From contig NC_007802.1 of NCBI RefSeq assembly GCF_000013565.1, forward strand, positions 1,736,001 to 1,800,000: DNA of 64,000 nucleotides. Reading direction: 5' to 3'. Positions 44,185-54,176 of the stretch are shown here, piece by piece (positions within the stretch are counted from its first letter, which is position 1; every line of letters begins with the position of its first letter). The notes beneath the pieces were generated by a model, which worked only from the letters and a program-made list of their open reading frames with translations, did not search any database and was not told the origin of the DNA. The position numbers were made by a program, and so were the translations under genes. Source of the stretch: Jannaschia sp. CCS1 (GTDB lineage: Bacteria; Pseudomonadota; Alphaproteobacteria; Rhodobacterales; Rhodobacteraceae).

Positions 44185-45312
44185 ATGGCAGGCAAGGAAA
44201 AGGCGGTTTGGCCCCCGGTCTGGGCGGCGGGCGCGATGTCAGGCACGTCATTCGACGGGGTCGATGTGGCCTTGCTTCTGACCGATGGCGTGCGGATCGA
44301 GGCGTTTGGTGACGCGCGCGAGGTGGCGTATTCGGACGCAGACCGCGCGATCCTGCGAGAAGCCATGGGCGCATGGCCCGGGGAGGCGCGGGCAGAGGTA
44401 GCCGCACAGGTGGTGGAGGCAGCCCATATCACGGCCATGGTCGACCTGCCGGACGTGGCGCTATTGGGCTTTCACGGCCAGACGCTCGCCCATGATCCAG
44501 AGGCGAGGCGCACGCATCAGGTGGGCGATGGAGCGGTATTGGCAAACGCGCTCGGCGTCGAGGTGATCTGGGACTTTCGCAGCGCGGATATGGGGTTGGG
44601 CGGGCAGGGCGCGCCCTTGGCCCCTTTCTACCACTGGGCCTGTGCGCGCTGGATCGGGGCGCAGGGACCTGTGGCAATCCTGAACCTCGGTGGCGTTGGG
44701 AACATCACCTGGGTCGATCCGAGCATTGAAGGGCCGGAGCTGCCGGGTGCGTGCCTGGCCTTTGATACCGGGCCTGCCAATGCGCCGATTGATGATCTGA
44801 TGGTGCGGCGTGGTCTGGGGGCGTGTGATGTGGGTGGCGCTTTGGCCGCGCGGGGTGAGATTGACCTGAAGATCTTGGAAGAGGCGCTGGAGGCACCCTG
44901 GTTCGATCTCGCGCCGCCCAAATCCCTGGATCGCGATGCCTTTTCCGGGCTGGCCGATGCGGTTTCGGGCCTGAGCGACGCCGATGCTTCCGCGACGCTG
45001 ACGGCGGTCAGCGCGGGGGCGGTCGCCCGGGGGCTGGCGCATTTGTCATCCCGCCCGAGGCAGGTTCTGGTGGCTGGCGGCGGGCGCAAGAACGCAACGC
45101 TGATGGCGATGGTGCAGGACGCACTGGGCTGCGATGTACGCGCTGTCGAGGATGTGGGCCTTAATGGGGACGCCCTGGAGGCGCAGGCCTTCGCCTATCT
45201 CGCCGTGCGCGTGGCGCGGGGGCTGCCGACCTCTGCCCCATCGACCACGGGCGTGGCCGCCCCGGTTGGCGGCGGGAGACGATCGAAACCAGGTGCCAGG
45301 GAGCTGTCTTAG
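44185..45312 (+). CDS. anmK: Anhydro-N-acetylmuramic acid kinase
   Basis: A 375-residue kinase that opens and phosphorylates anhydroMurNAc from peptidoglycan recycling. [18 protein letters not shown] near the N terminus is the phosphate-binding motif, [11 protein letters not shown] follows, and [15 protein letters not shown] and [14 protein letters not shown] are further family features. The start at 44185 is chosen because the extension upstream overlaps the tyrS start region; the GGAGGG at 44169 is rather far. Divergent from tyrS. Confidence 0.93.
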   Translation: MAGKEKAVWPPVWAAGAMSGTSFDGVDVALLLTDGVRIEAFGDAREVAYSDADRAILREAMGAWPGEARAEVAAQVVEAAHITAMVDLPDVALLGFHGQTLAHDPEARRTHQVGDGAVLANALGVEVIWDFRSADMGLGGQGAPLAPFYHWACARWIGAQGPVAILNLGGVGNITWVDPSIEGPELPGACLAFDTGPANAPIDDLMVRRGLGACDVGGALAARGEIDLKILEEALEAPWFDLAPPKSLDRDAFSGLADAVSGLSDADASATLTAVSAGAVARGLAHLSSRPRQVLVAGGGRKNATLMAMVQDALGCDVRAVEDVGLNGDALEAQAFAYLAVRVARGLPTSAPSTTGVAAPVGGGRRSKPGARELS

Positions 45313-45538
45313 TGCGCCAAGAGAGGGTTTGCGCTGCGGCGCAGTCGCCCTGACGGGCGCCTCCGCCCCATCGCCGGGGGCCTCGCCCGCGCTGCGCGCG
45401 GTCTCGGCAGGCGCTCATCTTCCTATGGAACGCGCAATCGTGAGCCCGGGCCAGCGCGTCCCATGTTCAGCCCGCGACGTTGCACCGCTTAGGCATACAA
45501 ATAGCAGCTCGCTCAAGCCACGCGATGATCCCAAGTCC

Positions 45539-45567
45539 CGCTCCCTTTCATCTTGGCTGGAAAACTC
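45539..45567 (-). repeat. Dispersed intergenic repeat, family A, copy 3
   Basis: On the minus strand the copy reads GAGTTTTCCAGCCAAGATGA followed by AAGGGAGCG. The first half is less conserved than in other copies, the AAGATGAA core is intact. This copy lies between convergent genes and does not precede a gene. Confidence 0.6.
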
Positions 45568-45639
45568 GCGCGGAAGGCATCCCTAAGCTGCCAAGATAGC
45601 TGACGTCGCTGGCGGCTCTCTTCCAAAGGCCAAACACAG

Positions 45640-45681
45640 CGCAGCCGCGGCTCATTTTCTTGAAAATGAGCCGCGGCTGCG
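45640..45681. repeat. Perfect 20-base inverted repeat with a 2-base centre
   Basis: CGCAGCCGCGGCTCATTTTC at 45640-45659 and its exact complement at 45662-45681 flank a TT centre. In RNA either strand would form a long perfect hairpin. There is no T-run after it. It lies between convergent genes, so it may act as a bidirectional stop or be a mobile REP-like palindrome. I have not found a second copy in the window. Confidence 0.85.
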
Positions 45682-45786
45682 TGGTCCGCCAGATGGCTGT
45701 GCGGGCTATGCCCGCGCTGATATCGGTGGATGGGCCGCCCTCTGGCCAGGGTCTTTGCCCCGGATCAAACGACGCCCATCGCGGCC

Positions 45787-47469
45787 TTACTCTGCGGGCG
45801 AGGCGGGGTCCGCGGCTGGCTTGGGCGCTTCCACCGCAGGTGCGTTGTTGGGCCGGGCTGTCAGCGCGCTTTCGGCCAGACCTTCCACACCGCTTTCCAG
45901 GCTCAGCCCCAGCTCGTCGCCCAACTTCCGCAGGGCCGGCATCTGTACCGCCATGCCCATGATGGAATCCAGCGCCTGGTTTACCACGGGCTTGTCGCCG
46001 CCAGATCCACCTGCGCCGCCGCCACCTTGGCCGCCACCCAGACCGCCGACCTGATGGATCTTGATCTCTCCGATCTTCTCTACCGGCTTGACCATCTGCT
46101 CCATGATGCCAGGGATCGCCTCAATCCGGGCCATGTCGATCTTCATGCCGACGATCTGCTCCGACAGCGCGTTTTCGGCCTCGGTGATCGCACGTGTCCC
46201 TTCGGCCTCTGCCAGCATGTCCTTTTTCTTGGCGTCTGCGCGGATGGAGATGGCATCGGCCTCGGCCTGTGCTTCCTCGCGACGGGCGTCGGCCCGGTCC
46301 TGGGCCGCATCTTTCTCGGCGGCAGCCGCAAGGCGGATCTTGGTCGCCTCGCGCTCGGCTTCCCGCGCCGCCTCAATCAGCGCGATCTGCTTCACACGCT
46401 CGGCCTCTGCCACCTCTCGGGCGGTCGCCACAGCTTCCGTGGCCTTTGTCGCCTCAGCCCTTGCCAGGTCAGCCGACGCCCGCGCGCGGCTCTCTTCCTC
46501 GGACTTCTGCTGGATGATGATCTGGCGCTCTTGCTCCGCCACTTCCAGCTCCCGCTCCTTGGAGATCTCTGCCTCGCGGATATTGCGCTCGCGGTTAATC
46601 TCGGCTGAGCGCACCTGCTCTTCGCGGGCAATCCGGGCGCGTTCACTCTCGCGCATCGAATCCTCGCGACGCAGCGAAATCTCCATCTCCTGGGCGGCTT
46701 TCATCGTCTCGATCTCTTGCACCTGAGCGATCGCCGCCTGCTCTTCATCCTGCTGGATGGAGAGCTTCTGGCGCTCCCCCTCCATGGCCGCGCGGCGCAC
46801 AGCCACTTCGGCATCGGCGTCAATCTCGGCACGTTCTTTCTTGGATTTTGCAATCACCTCGGCCAGTTTGCGCATGCCGACGGCGTTGAACGCGTTGTTT
46901 TCATCGAGGCTCTCGAAGGGTGTCTGGTCCAGCGCGGTGAGCGAGACCGATTCCAGCGACAAACCGTTCTTCAACAGATCTTCAGAAATCGCATTCTGCA
47001 CCTGCTGCACAAAGTCCGAGCGGTTTTCATGCAGACTGTCCATCGTCATCTTCGCGGCCACGGCTCGCAGGCCGTCGATCAGTTTGCCCTCAATCATCTC
47101 GCGCAGCTGATCGACATAAAACGTCCGGTCACCGAGCGTTTGGGCCGCCCGCGCGATCCCCTCGTCAGTTGCCATGACAGAAACGTAAAACTCCACGCCC
47201 ACGTCCACACGCATCCGGTCCTGCGTGATCAGCGCGCCTTCTCCGGTGCGGCGAACCTCCAGGCGCAGGGTCTTCATGTTGACGGGCGACACTTCATGAA
47301 GAAGCGGGATCACCAACGTGCCGCCATCCATGATCACCTTCTTGCCACCGGCACCCGTCTTCACCAACGACAGCTCTCGCGTCGTGCGCTTGTAGAGCCG
47401 CCCGATGATCAGGCCCGCAAAGACCAGAAAGCCAATGACGGCGGCGACGATAATCAGAATAAATTCCAT
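45787..47469 (-). CDS. Flotillin-like SPFH protein (YqiK/FloT type)
   Basis: A 560-residue protein: membrane segment 3-23, SPFH domain about 30-190 (KVIMDGGTLVIPLLHEVSPVNMKTLRLEV), a long Glu/Arg/Ala-rich coiled coil at about 210-455 with ERERQ-like heptads, and a C-terminal Gly-rich part followed by a helix. Flotillins assemble in membrane microdomains and help organise signalling and transport. It lies downstream of a YqiJ-like gene on the same strand (45-base gap), the standard pairing. Confidence 0.93.
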   Translation of the reverse strand: MEFILIIVAAVIGFLVFAGLIIGRLYKRTTRELSLVKTGAGGKKVIMDGGTLVIPLLHEVSPVNMKTLRLEVRRTGEGALITQDRMRVDVGVEFYVSVMATDEGIARAAQTLGDRTFYVDQLREMIEGKLIDGLRAVAAKMTMDSLHENRSDFVQQVQNAISEDLLKNGLSLESVSLTALDQTPFESLDENNAFNAVGMRKLAEVIAKSKKERAEIDADAEVAVRRAAMEGERQKLSIQQDEEQAAIAQVQEIETMKAAQEMEISLRREDSMRESERARIAREEQVRSAEINRERNIREAEISKERELEVAEQERQIIIQQKSEEESRARASADLARAEATKATEAVATAREVAEAERVKQIALIEAAREAEREATKIRLAAAAEKDAAQDRADARREEAQAEADAISIRADAKKKDMLAEAEGTRAITEAENALSEQIVGMKIDMARIEAIPGIMEQMVKPVEKIGEIKIHQVGGLGGGQGGGGAGGSGGDKPVVNQALDSIMGMAVQMPALRKLGDELGLSLESGVEGLAESALTARPNNAPAVEAPKPAADPASPAE

Positions 47470-47514
47470 GGAGTTAGTCCTTTCAAATAGGGCGCTTGGG
47501 GCGAAGGGGCCGCC

Positions 47515-48249
47515 TCAGAGCGCGATCAGACGAAACCCGCCGGTGGGGCGGTGGCGCAGAACAAGAACCTCTGTGCCTTGGGGAAGGGCGTCGGTGTCTT
47601 TGAGGGGTTCGGCCCTCAGGTGGTGGGTGTTGCCATAGCGGTCCGTGACCCGAACCTCTGCCGGGACACCCCGACGGGCCGTGCCTTGGGTGACAATGCC
47701 CTTGCGGCGGCCCAATTGGCGCGACGAGACGCTCTGGCTTTCAGACCGCGGGATCAACCGCGCGAACAGCGCGCCAAACCGGCCCGTGAACCATACGGCG
47801 GTCAATCCACACGGCACCGCTGCGAGAAGGGCCGGGATCGGCCCGCCGAGGAGTGCGCTGGCCGCGCCCTGCAAGGCCATTCCGGCGACGCCGAAGGCCA
47901 TGAACAGGCAGGCCAGCCAGATCAGCGTGGGCATCTTGCCCAGACCCATCCAGCCAAGGGGCGAGGGCGTGGCCGCGGCGACTTCTCCGGCCTCCAGGTC
48001 GAAATCTGCCACCTCCAGATCGGCCACATCCACGTCGAGCGCATCCATATCGATGGCCTCCAACTCGATGTCGAAGTCCATTTCTGCGTCAAAACCGGCC
48101 TCAAACTCCGGCCCGTCCACCTCACCGCTATCGCCCATGAGCGACCCGCCAAGCAGCAGAACCACCACCTCCAGAGCCAACAGGCCAAAGAGGAGGGCGA
48201 GGGACAGGGTAAAGGGCACGAATGGCCCTGACAGAAGTGTGCCGAGCAT
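47515..48249 (-). CDS. YqiJ/DUF1449 membrane protein with OB-fold tail
   Basis: A 244-residue protein: hydrophobic segment at the N terminus (LSLALLFGLLALEVVVLLLGG), an acidic Asp/Glu-rich loop of about 60 residues, two more membrane helices (TLIWLACLFMAFGVAGMALQG and ALLAAVPCGLTAVWF), and a C-terminal OB-fold-like domain (GIVTQGTARRGVPAEVRVTDRYGNTHHLRAEPL). NfeD-like proteins of this type accompany flotillins. ATG 48249 is preferred over a TTG at 48264. A promoter with -10 TATAAT lies upstream. Confidence 0.87.
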   Translation of the reverse strand: MLGTLLSGPFVPFTLSLALLFGLLALEVVVLLLGGSLMGDSGEVDGPEFEAGFDAEMDFDIELEAIDMDALDVDVADLEVADFDLEAGEVAAATPSPLGWMGLGKMPTLIWLACLFMAFGVAGMALQGAASALLGGPIPALLAAVPCGLTAVWFTGRFGALFARLIPRSESQSVSSRQLGRRKGIVTQGTARRGVPAEVRVTDRYGNTHHLRAEPLKDTDALPQGTEVLVLRHRPTGGFRLIAL

Positions 48250-48266
48250 TATTTCCAATCTCAATT

Positions 48267-48282
48267 GTATACTTGTGTATAC
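48267..48282. promoter_or_regulatory. GTATAC palindrome pair, possible operator
   Basis: GTATAC-TTGT-GTATAC sits where transcription of the YqiJ-flotillin pair would start. Each half is itself palindromic. GntR-type repressors bind related TTGTATAC sequences, so a repressor site is possible. No regulator gene is adjacent. Confidence 0.4.
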
Positions 48283-48312
48283 ATTATATGGGGCGTCACG
48301 GGTTTGTTACAA
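48283..48312 (-). promoter_or_regulatory. Candidate promoter of the YqiJ-flotillin operon
   Basis: Read on the minus strand, TTGTAA (48312-48307) and, after 18 bases, a perfect TATAAT (48288-48283). It lies 34 bases upstream of the YqiJ start and next to the GTATAC pair, in one of the few AT-rich stretches of the region. Confidence 0.55.
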
Positions 48313-48415
48313 GGGGCGCGGGACCAGATGATGGTCGCCACATGCTCTTAGTTTGCGTGTAAATTATGGCAGGGCAACGGCGTATTTCCCGCAGTGCGGA
48401 CCTGTCGCAGGCGCC

Positions 48416-49771
48416 TTACTGTGTCTGACCGTCGGTGTCCCACGGCTTGTCGCACATCGGCAAATGGAGCGCGACGGTGGTGCCATCGGGGCTGGACTTG
48501 ATCCGCAGCGCGCCGCCCGATTGCTCGGCAAAACCCATGGCCATCGGCAATCCCAGGCCAGAGCCCTTGCCGACAGCCTTGGTCGTGAAGAACGGCTCCA
48601 CCGCGCGGTGTTCGACCTCTGCGGACATGCCCGGGCCATCGTCGGCCACGCTGAAGCACAGATGCGCGTTGTCCGGCGTCAGCGCCAAGGTCGCGTTCGC
48701 TTCGCGCGCGGGGCCTTCGACCATGTCGACGGCCAATGTGATGGCACCTTGCCCGTTCATCGCATCATTGGCGTTCAGGATCAGGTTCAACAAGGCAGAG
48801 CGGAGCCCGCTTGCGTCCGCCAAGACACAGGCCGGGCCGTCGACGACCCGAAGGTTCAGCTGAATGCCAGCGGGCAGCAACCGTTGGGCCAGCATGCGCA
48901 GATCGTCCAAGACGGCATTGGCGTTGTGCGCCCCCGTCTCCAGCGGCGCACGGCGGGCGAAGGATAGAAGTTGCGCCACCAGCGCGGTTGCCCGAATGCC
49001 CGCCTCGCGCGCCTCATCCACAAGCGCGTCGCGCTCCTGACCCTCCGGGACCTCGTAGTAGAGCTCAAGACTTCCCTGCAACGCCGTCAGTATGTTGTTG
49101 AAATCGTGCGCAATGCCACCTGACAGCCGGCCAATCGCCTCCATCTTCTGGGCCTCGACGCTGCGCTTTGTCGCCCTCTGAAACTCTGCCCGCGCAGCCC
49201 GCGTCTGGCGCACCGACATGGAGTAATAGACCGCCATCATCGCGCACAAAAAGACCATGACGGCCTTTGGAAACAGCGACGGGGCAAGGGGCAGGAACGT
49301 GATCGCAGCGACCGACGCCAACAGCCAGGCAATTGCAATATCCACGTGTTCCATCAGGCCCGGAGGGGCGGGCCGGTAGAGCGTGAAGACAGCATAGGCA
49401 ATCAGCCCCATCGCCCCGCAAAACACCATCAGGGGATCGCCCGCGATCATGACGTAGATGGGCAGCGACAGGTAAACCGCCAGGCTGATCAGAAAGGTCA
49501 CATAGCCCGCCGTGACTGATCGGGGTGTGCCTGCCGGACGGGGGCGCAGCAGACGGTAATTGGTAAAGAGCGCAAGGAAATAGACAATCGCCCAGAGCGG
49601 CCCGATGACGGCCCCGTTGTAGATCCACAGGGCAAGGCCGCCCCCCGCGATGCCGATACAGCGGACCACGACCTCCTGCGCGTCGCCGAATTCCGTATCC
49701 CAGAGTTTGTCCAGGTCAGAGCGGGCGTCCGACTGCTCGGGTTGGGTATCTTGCGGGCTTGTGAAGGCCAT
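48416..49771 (-). CDS. Membrane histidine kinase
   Basis: A 451-residue sensor kinase. Residues about 38-185 hold five or six membrane helices with little periplasmic sequence, so it may sense a membrane or internal signal. The H-box is GRLSGGIAHDFNNILTAL (HDFNN class), the N-box LLNLILNANDAM, and the ATP lid DDGPGMS...GKGSGLGLPMAMGF. No receiver domain or response regulator gene is adjacent, so it is an orphan. It lies after eno on the same strand. Confidence 0.9.
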   Translation of the reverse strand: MAFTSPQDTQPEQSDARSDLDKLWDTEFGDAQEVVVRCIGIAGGGLALWIYNGAVIGPLWAIVYFLALFTNYRLLRPRPAGTPRSVTAGYVTFLISLAVYLSLPIYVMIAGDPLMVFCGAMGLIAYAVFTLYRPAPPGLMEHVDIAIAWLLASVAAITFLPLAPSLFPKAVMVFLCAMMAVYYSMSVRQTRAARAEFQRATKRSVEAQKMEAIGRLSGGIAHDFNNILTALQGSLELYYEVPEGQERDALVDEAREAGIRATALVAQLLSFARRAPLETGAHNANAVLDDLRMLAQRLLPAGIQLNLRVVDGPACVLADASGLRSALLNLILNANDAMNGQGAITLAVDMVEGPAREANATLALTPDNAHLCFSVADDGPGMSAEVEHRAVEPFFTTKAVGKGSGLGLPMAMGFAEQSGGALRIKSSPDGTTVALHLPMCDKPWDTDGQTQ

Positions 49772-49818
49772 GGAGACGGGATGCCTGTCGTAAGGTGTGT
49801 TTTTTGGAACATACCTAA

Positions 49819-49834
49819 AGACAGGTTCTCCTGT
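49819..49834 (-). terminator. Weak hairpin between eno and the histidine kinase gene
   Basis: GACAGG-AGAA-CCTGTC on the minus strand, followed by TTTAGG. The six-base stem with a short T stretch is a weak terminator for eno. Confidence 0.3.
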
Positions 49835-49941
49835 CAGCCTGTGCTTTTCGTCAGGTTTTTGACCGACTTAACAGCTTTCAAAGCCCTGACACCCTGGCCG
49901 CGCATTCCCCGCATCGGCTGTATTCTAGGGGTGTCGGCTTT

Positions 49942-51252
<1,311 letters not shown>

Positions 51253-51307
51253 CTATAGCAGAGGTTTCATCCGGGGCAAACATTTCCGTTAGCGGTAACA
51301 GGCGGGC

Positions 51308-52168
51308 TCAGGTCGTCGCCAGCCGCTCTCGCCAGAGGGTGTAGAGCCCGGTCGCAATGACAATGGCGGCGCCCACAAGCGTCCACATGTCCGGCCGCTC
51401 TCCGAACACGAAGAAGGCAAGGATCAGGGCGAAGACCAGCCGCGTGTAGCGGAACGGCGTGACAACGGGGATGTCACCGATGCGCATCGCGGCGGTCACG
51501 GCGTAATAGGCCACAAGCGCAAAGATCAAGGCACCGGTCAATTGCAGGCTCAGCAACCCGCCGGGCAGGGTCGCGCCTCCGGTAACGGCCAATAACAATA
51601 GCCCCGCCATGCCCGCGGCGGCAAAGCCCCATCCCGCTAGCAACAGCGTCGACACATCGCGTGAAATTGCCCGCGTTGCCAGATCGCGCCCGGTCAGACC
51701 GACGGCCGCCCCCAGCGCCCAGAGGCTGTTGACGTCAAACCCCTCCAGGCCCGGACGCACGATGATCAGGACGCCCAAAAGGCCGATCAGGATCGCGACC
51801 CACCGCCGCCATCCGACGCTGGCCCCTAGAAACAAAGCCGCGCCCAGGGTCACAAGAAGCGGATTGGCCTGAATGATCGCCGACAGAAGCGACAATTCGA
51901 TGGAGGCCAGCGCAATGATGAAGCACAGCGTGCCCAAGACTTCCGCCCCCAAACGCAGCACAAACGGCCCGGTGAACAGCGCAGCGTCAAAGACACGCTC
52001 GCCCTTGGCCGCGGCCCATCCGCCGAAGATCAACGCGCCGCCGAACCCGAAAATGGCGATGACCTGGCCCACGGGCAATGCGCCGAGGGTCAGCTTGATG
52101 AAGGTGTCCGCCAGGGCAAACCCCAGCATCGCCAGCGTCATCCAGCCCATGCCTTTGAGGTTGTCCAT
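51308..52168 (-). CDS. EamA/DMT-family transporter
   Basis: A 286-residue integral membrane protein with about ten helices in two EamA repeats, the drug/metabolite transporter fold: MGWMTLAMLGFALADTFIKLTLG and LWALGAAVGLTGRDLATRAIS start the two halves. The substrate cannot be inferred. GGGAG five bases before ATG 52168 decides between two close Met codons (the other at 52180). A family A repeat lies 67 bases upstream. Confidence 0.87.
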   Translation of the reverse strand: MDNLKGMGWMTLAMLGFALADTFIKLTLGALPVGQVIAIFGFGGALIFGGWAAAKGERVFDAALFTGPFVLRLGAEVLGTLCFIIALASIELSLLSAIIQANPLLVTLGAALFLGASVGWRRWVAILIGLLGVLIIVRPGLEGFDVNSLWALGAAVGLTGRDLATRAISRDVSTLLLAGWGFAAAGMAGLLLLAVTGGATLPGGLLSLQLTGALIFALVAYYAVTAAMRIGDIPVVTPFRYTRLVFALILAFFVFGERPDMWTLVGAAIVIATGLYTLWRERLATT

Positions 52169-52234
52169 GCCCGCTCCCATGCTGTGCAGGCCCGGCCTTA
52201 CGCCGATCCAGGCTCGGACAACAGCGCAAACCGC

Positions 52235-52263
52235 CGCTCCTTCATCTGGGCAGGTACACCTCC
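52235..52263 (-). repeat. Dispersed intergenic repeat, family A, copy 4
   Basis: Minus strand: GGAGGTGTACCTGCCCAGAT followed by GAAGGAGCG. Core and purine tail match the other copies. It lies upstream of the EamA gene. Confidence 0.7.
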
Positions 52264-52371
52264 CCCCGGAGGGTCGGTCAACCAAACGGTCGATACGCTG
52301 AAGGGGGTGCCGTGCTGGTCCCGTCACCCATCCGCCGAAGACGGGCGCAGCCCGGATGATGCCTCCCCCGC

Positions 52372-52575
52372 GATGCCGCAGGCAGCGCACCTCTTAGAGA
52401 ATTCTGATGCCGCAGGCAGCGCACCCCCTAGAGAGTCGCGATGCCGCAGGCAGCGCACCCCTTAGAGAGTCGTGATGCCGCAGGCAGCGCAACCCCCAGA
52501 GAATCCCGATGCCGCGGTCAGCGCAGTCCGTGCAACGTCCTGGTGCCGCAGGCGGCGCAAATTCTCTCGCAACAA
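52372..52575. repeat. 34-base tandem repeat, six units
   Basis: Units begin at 52372, 52406, 52440, 52474, 52508 and 52542, each exactly 34 bases. The conserved part is GATGCCGCAGGCAGCGCA; the second half (CCCC-TAGAGAGTCG type) varies more. Units 1-4 are close copies, 5 and 6 are degenerate. The array ends four bases before the stop of the fur-family gene, so it would be in the 3' UTR of that mRNA. Confidence 0.9.
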
Positions 52576-52578
52576 CGC

Positions 52579-52992
52579 TCACCCCTTCTTCAAGGGCACG
52601 CCGTACAACTCCAACCGATGCCCCTTCAGCCGATATCCCAGCTTCTCGGCAATCCTCTCCTGCAAGGCCTCAATCTCAGCGTCGACGAACTCGATCACCT
52701 CGCCTGAATTCATATCGATCAGGTGATCATGGTGGTCCCGCTCCGCATCCTCATAGCGCGCGCGGCCATCGCCGAATTCCAGCTTGTCGAGGATGCCTGC
52801 CTCCTCAAACAGCTTCACCGTCCGGTAGACCGTCGCAATGGAGATCTTGGGGTCGACCGCCACCGCACGGGCATAAAGCTCTTCCACGTCCGGATGATCG
52901 TCCGAGCGTTCCAGCACACGCGCGATCACGCGGCGTTGCTCGGTCATGCGCAGGCCCTTGGCTGTGCAGCGATCCTCGATTGTGTCGGTCAT
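52579..52992 (-). CDS. Fur-family metal regulator (Fur/Mur type)
   Basis: A 137-residue regulator with an N-terminal winged helix (GLRMTEQRRVIARVLERSDDHPDVEELYARAVAVDPKISIATVYRTVKLFEEAG) and a C-terminal dimer and metal domain (DHHDHLIDMNSGEVIEFVDAEIEAL). The two structural CxxC pairs of many Fur proteins are absent, as in alphaproteobacterial Fur/Mur, which can sense manganese. The Irr His motif is not seen. Target genes are not in the window. The start at 52992 gives MTDTIEDRC. Confidence 0.9.
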   Translation of the reverse strand: MTDTIEDRCTAKGLRMTEQRRVIARVLERSDDHPDVEELYARAVAVDPKISIATVYRTVKLFEEAGILDKLEFGDGRARYEDAERDHHDHLIDMNSGEVIEFVDAEIEALQERIAEKLGYRLKGHRLELYGVPLKKG

Positions 52993-53103
52993 GGTGGGGC
53001 CTCGCACGGAATACGGGGGAAGGGGGAAGCGATGTCAGGGCGGGGTCTAGGGGATTTGCCCGCGCGGATAAAGCCCGCGCGGGATGGCAGCCATGGGAGG
53101 CCG

Positions 53104-54009
53104 CTATTTGCGATACGGGCGACCGGTTCCCGGGGTGCCCTGCATACCCTTGGTGCCACGAACTGGCCCGCCGGCACTGGCTGGGGCCTGAATCGGTCGC
53201 GAATAGGCGCGATCGATATCCTGCTTCTGCCAGGACTCCTCAGATGCCGCGCCATAGGCGCTCGACATTCGCTGTTGCACGTGTCCGCGCGCCTTCTCCT
53301 CCAACCCCAGCGCATTGGCGAGGTCTTCGGCAAACTCCCGCTCCCGCGGGCTATCGATATCAATTGCGGACATGGCGGCGGCAAAGATCTGCGCGCGCAG
53401 GCCCGGATGATCTGGTACGTCGCGGGCGAAATCGCGCACATCAATGCGGGCGTTCAACTCATCCTCGACAAATTGTCGCTCACGGGCACTCAGATCACCG
53501 AGACGGTCGGTCAGCATGGCGCGCTCGTCGCGGTCGATGCGGCCATCGGACTTTGCCGCCATGATCATCGCGCGGATCATCAGGGCCGCCATGGCCTCCT
53601 CATCCTCCGTCGGCTCATCCTCCGGCTCGCCCCCACTCATCAGGGATTGATTGAGCCGCCGCCCAAACGCTGACGTGCCGCCACCGCCGCCGCCCCCCAG
53701 CAAACCGCCCAACATGCCCCCTGCGGCCCCGCCGCCAAGCATGCTGCCCAAACCTCCAAGCGCGCCGGAGCCGCCGAATTCCTCCAGCAGATCCCCCAGC
53801 CCGCCGCCAGAGCGCCCCTGCGATCCGCTACCGCCGAGAATTGCGCCCAAGCCGCTGCCGCCGCGGTCATCCTGGCCCCGCAGATTGTCGAGCAGCCCGC
53901 CGCCCCCGCCGCGCCGCTCCTCCCGGTTGCCCCGGTTCGCCAGACTGCGCGCGCCCCGGGCCGCTGCCACACCAACGGCCACCGTGGCCAAAGTTCTTAA
54001 AAGGCTCAT
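53104..54009 (-). CDS. DUF533 (YebE-like, TerB-fold) protein
   Basis: A 301-residue protein: N-terminal hydrophobic helix (SLLRTLATVAVGVAAARGARSL), a 100-residue Gly-rich low-complexity region (GGLGDLLEEFGGSGALGGLGSML), a DUF533 TerB-like helical domain (MIRAMIMAAKSDGRIDRDERAMLTDRLGDLSARERQFVEDELNA) and a polar tail. TerB-fold proteins carry conserved acidic residues that may bind metal. Function unknown. The start at 54009 follows GGGAGGAT. It diverges from the second EamA gene. Confidence 0.85.
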   Translation of the reverse strand: MSLLRTLATVAVGVAAARGARSLANRGNREERRGGGGGLLDNLRGQDDRGGSGLGAILGGSGSQGRSGGGLGDLLEEFGGSGALGGLGSMLGGGAAGGMLGGLLGGGGGGGTSAFGRRLNQSLMSGGEPEDEPTEDEEAMAALMIRAMIMAAKSDGRIDRDERAMLTDRLGDLSARERQFVEDELNARIDVRDFARDVPDHPGLRAQIFAAAMSAIDIDSPREREFAEDLANALGLEEKARGHVQQRMSSAYGAASEESWQKQDIDRAYSRPIQAPASAGGPVRGTKGMQGTPGTGRPYRK

Positions 54010-54176
54010 GGCCCAATCCTCCCAGATCAAAATATGTCGCCCACCATGGCAGACGGCACGGCTTCGGCAAAGCGTCATCGGTATTCCGGTGCCGGGACGG
54101 CGACAGAGCGCGCCCTTTCTTGACACGGGTCAGCCATCTCGGCAGGGACGAGGTGCACGCGAGAGGAGCAGCGCTG

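Larger units (their letters stand above)
45313..45786. other. Intergenic region, 474 bases, with repeat and palindrome
   Basis: Between the convergent anmK and flotillin genes. It holds GC-rich small inverted repeats (for example GGGCG-CCTC-CGCCC at 45355-45368), one family A dispersed repeat and a 20-base-arm perfect palindrome described separately. No coding frame or RNA gene is recognised. Confidence 0.7.
52169..52578. other. Intergenic region, 410 bases, with dispersed and tandem repeats
   Basis: Between the fur-family gene and the EamA gene, both on the minus strand. It holds one family A repeat at 52235-52263 and six 34-base tandem units at 52372-52575. No coding frame is credible: the 34-base period shifts frame every unit, and no ribosome binding site suits the short frames. 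Confidence 0.75.

Noticed and set aside
52372-52575. CRISPR array
   Set aside because: Units are contiguous at 34 bases with no unique spacers, and no cas genes are present.
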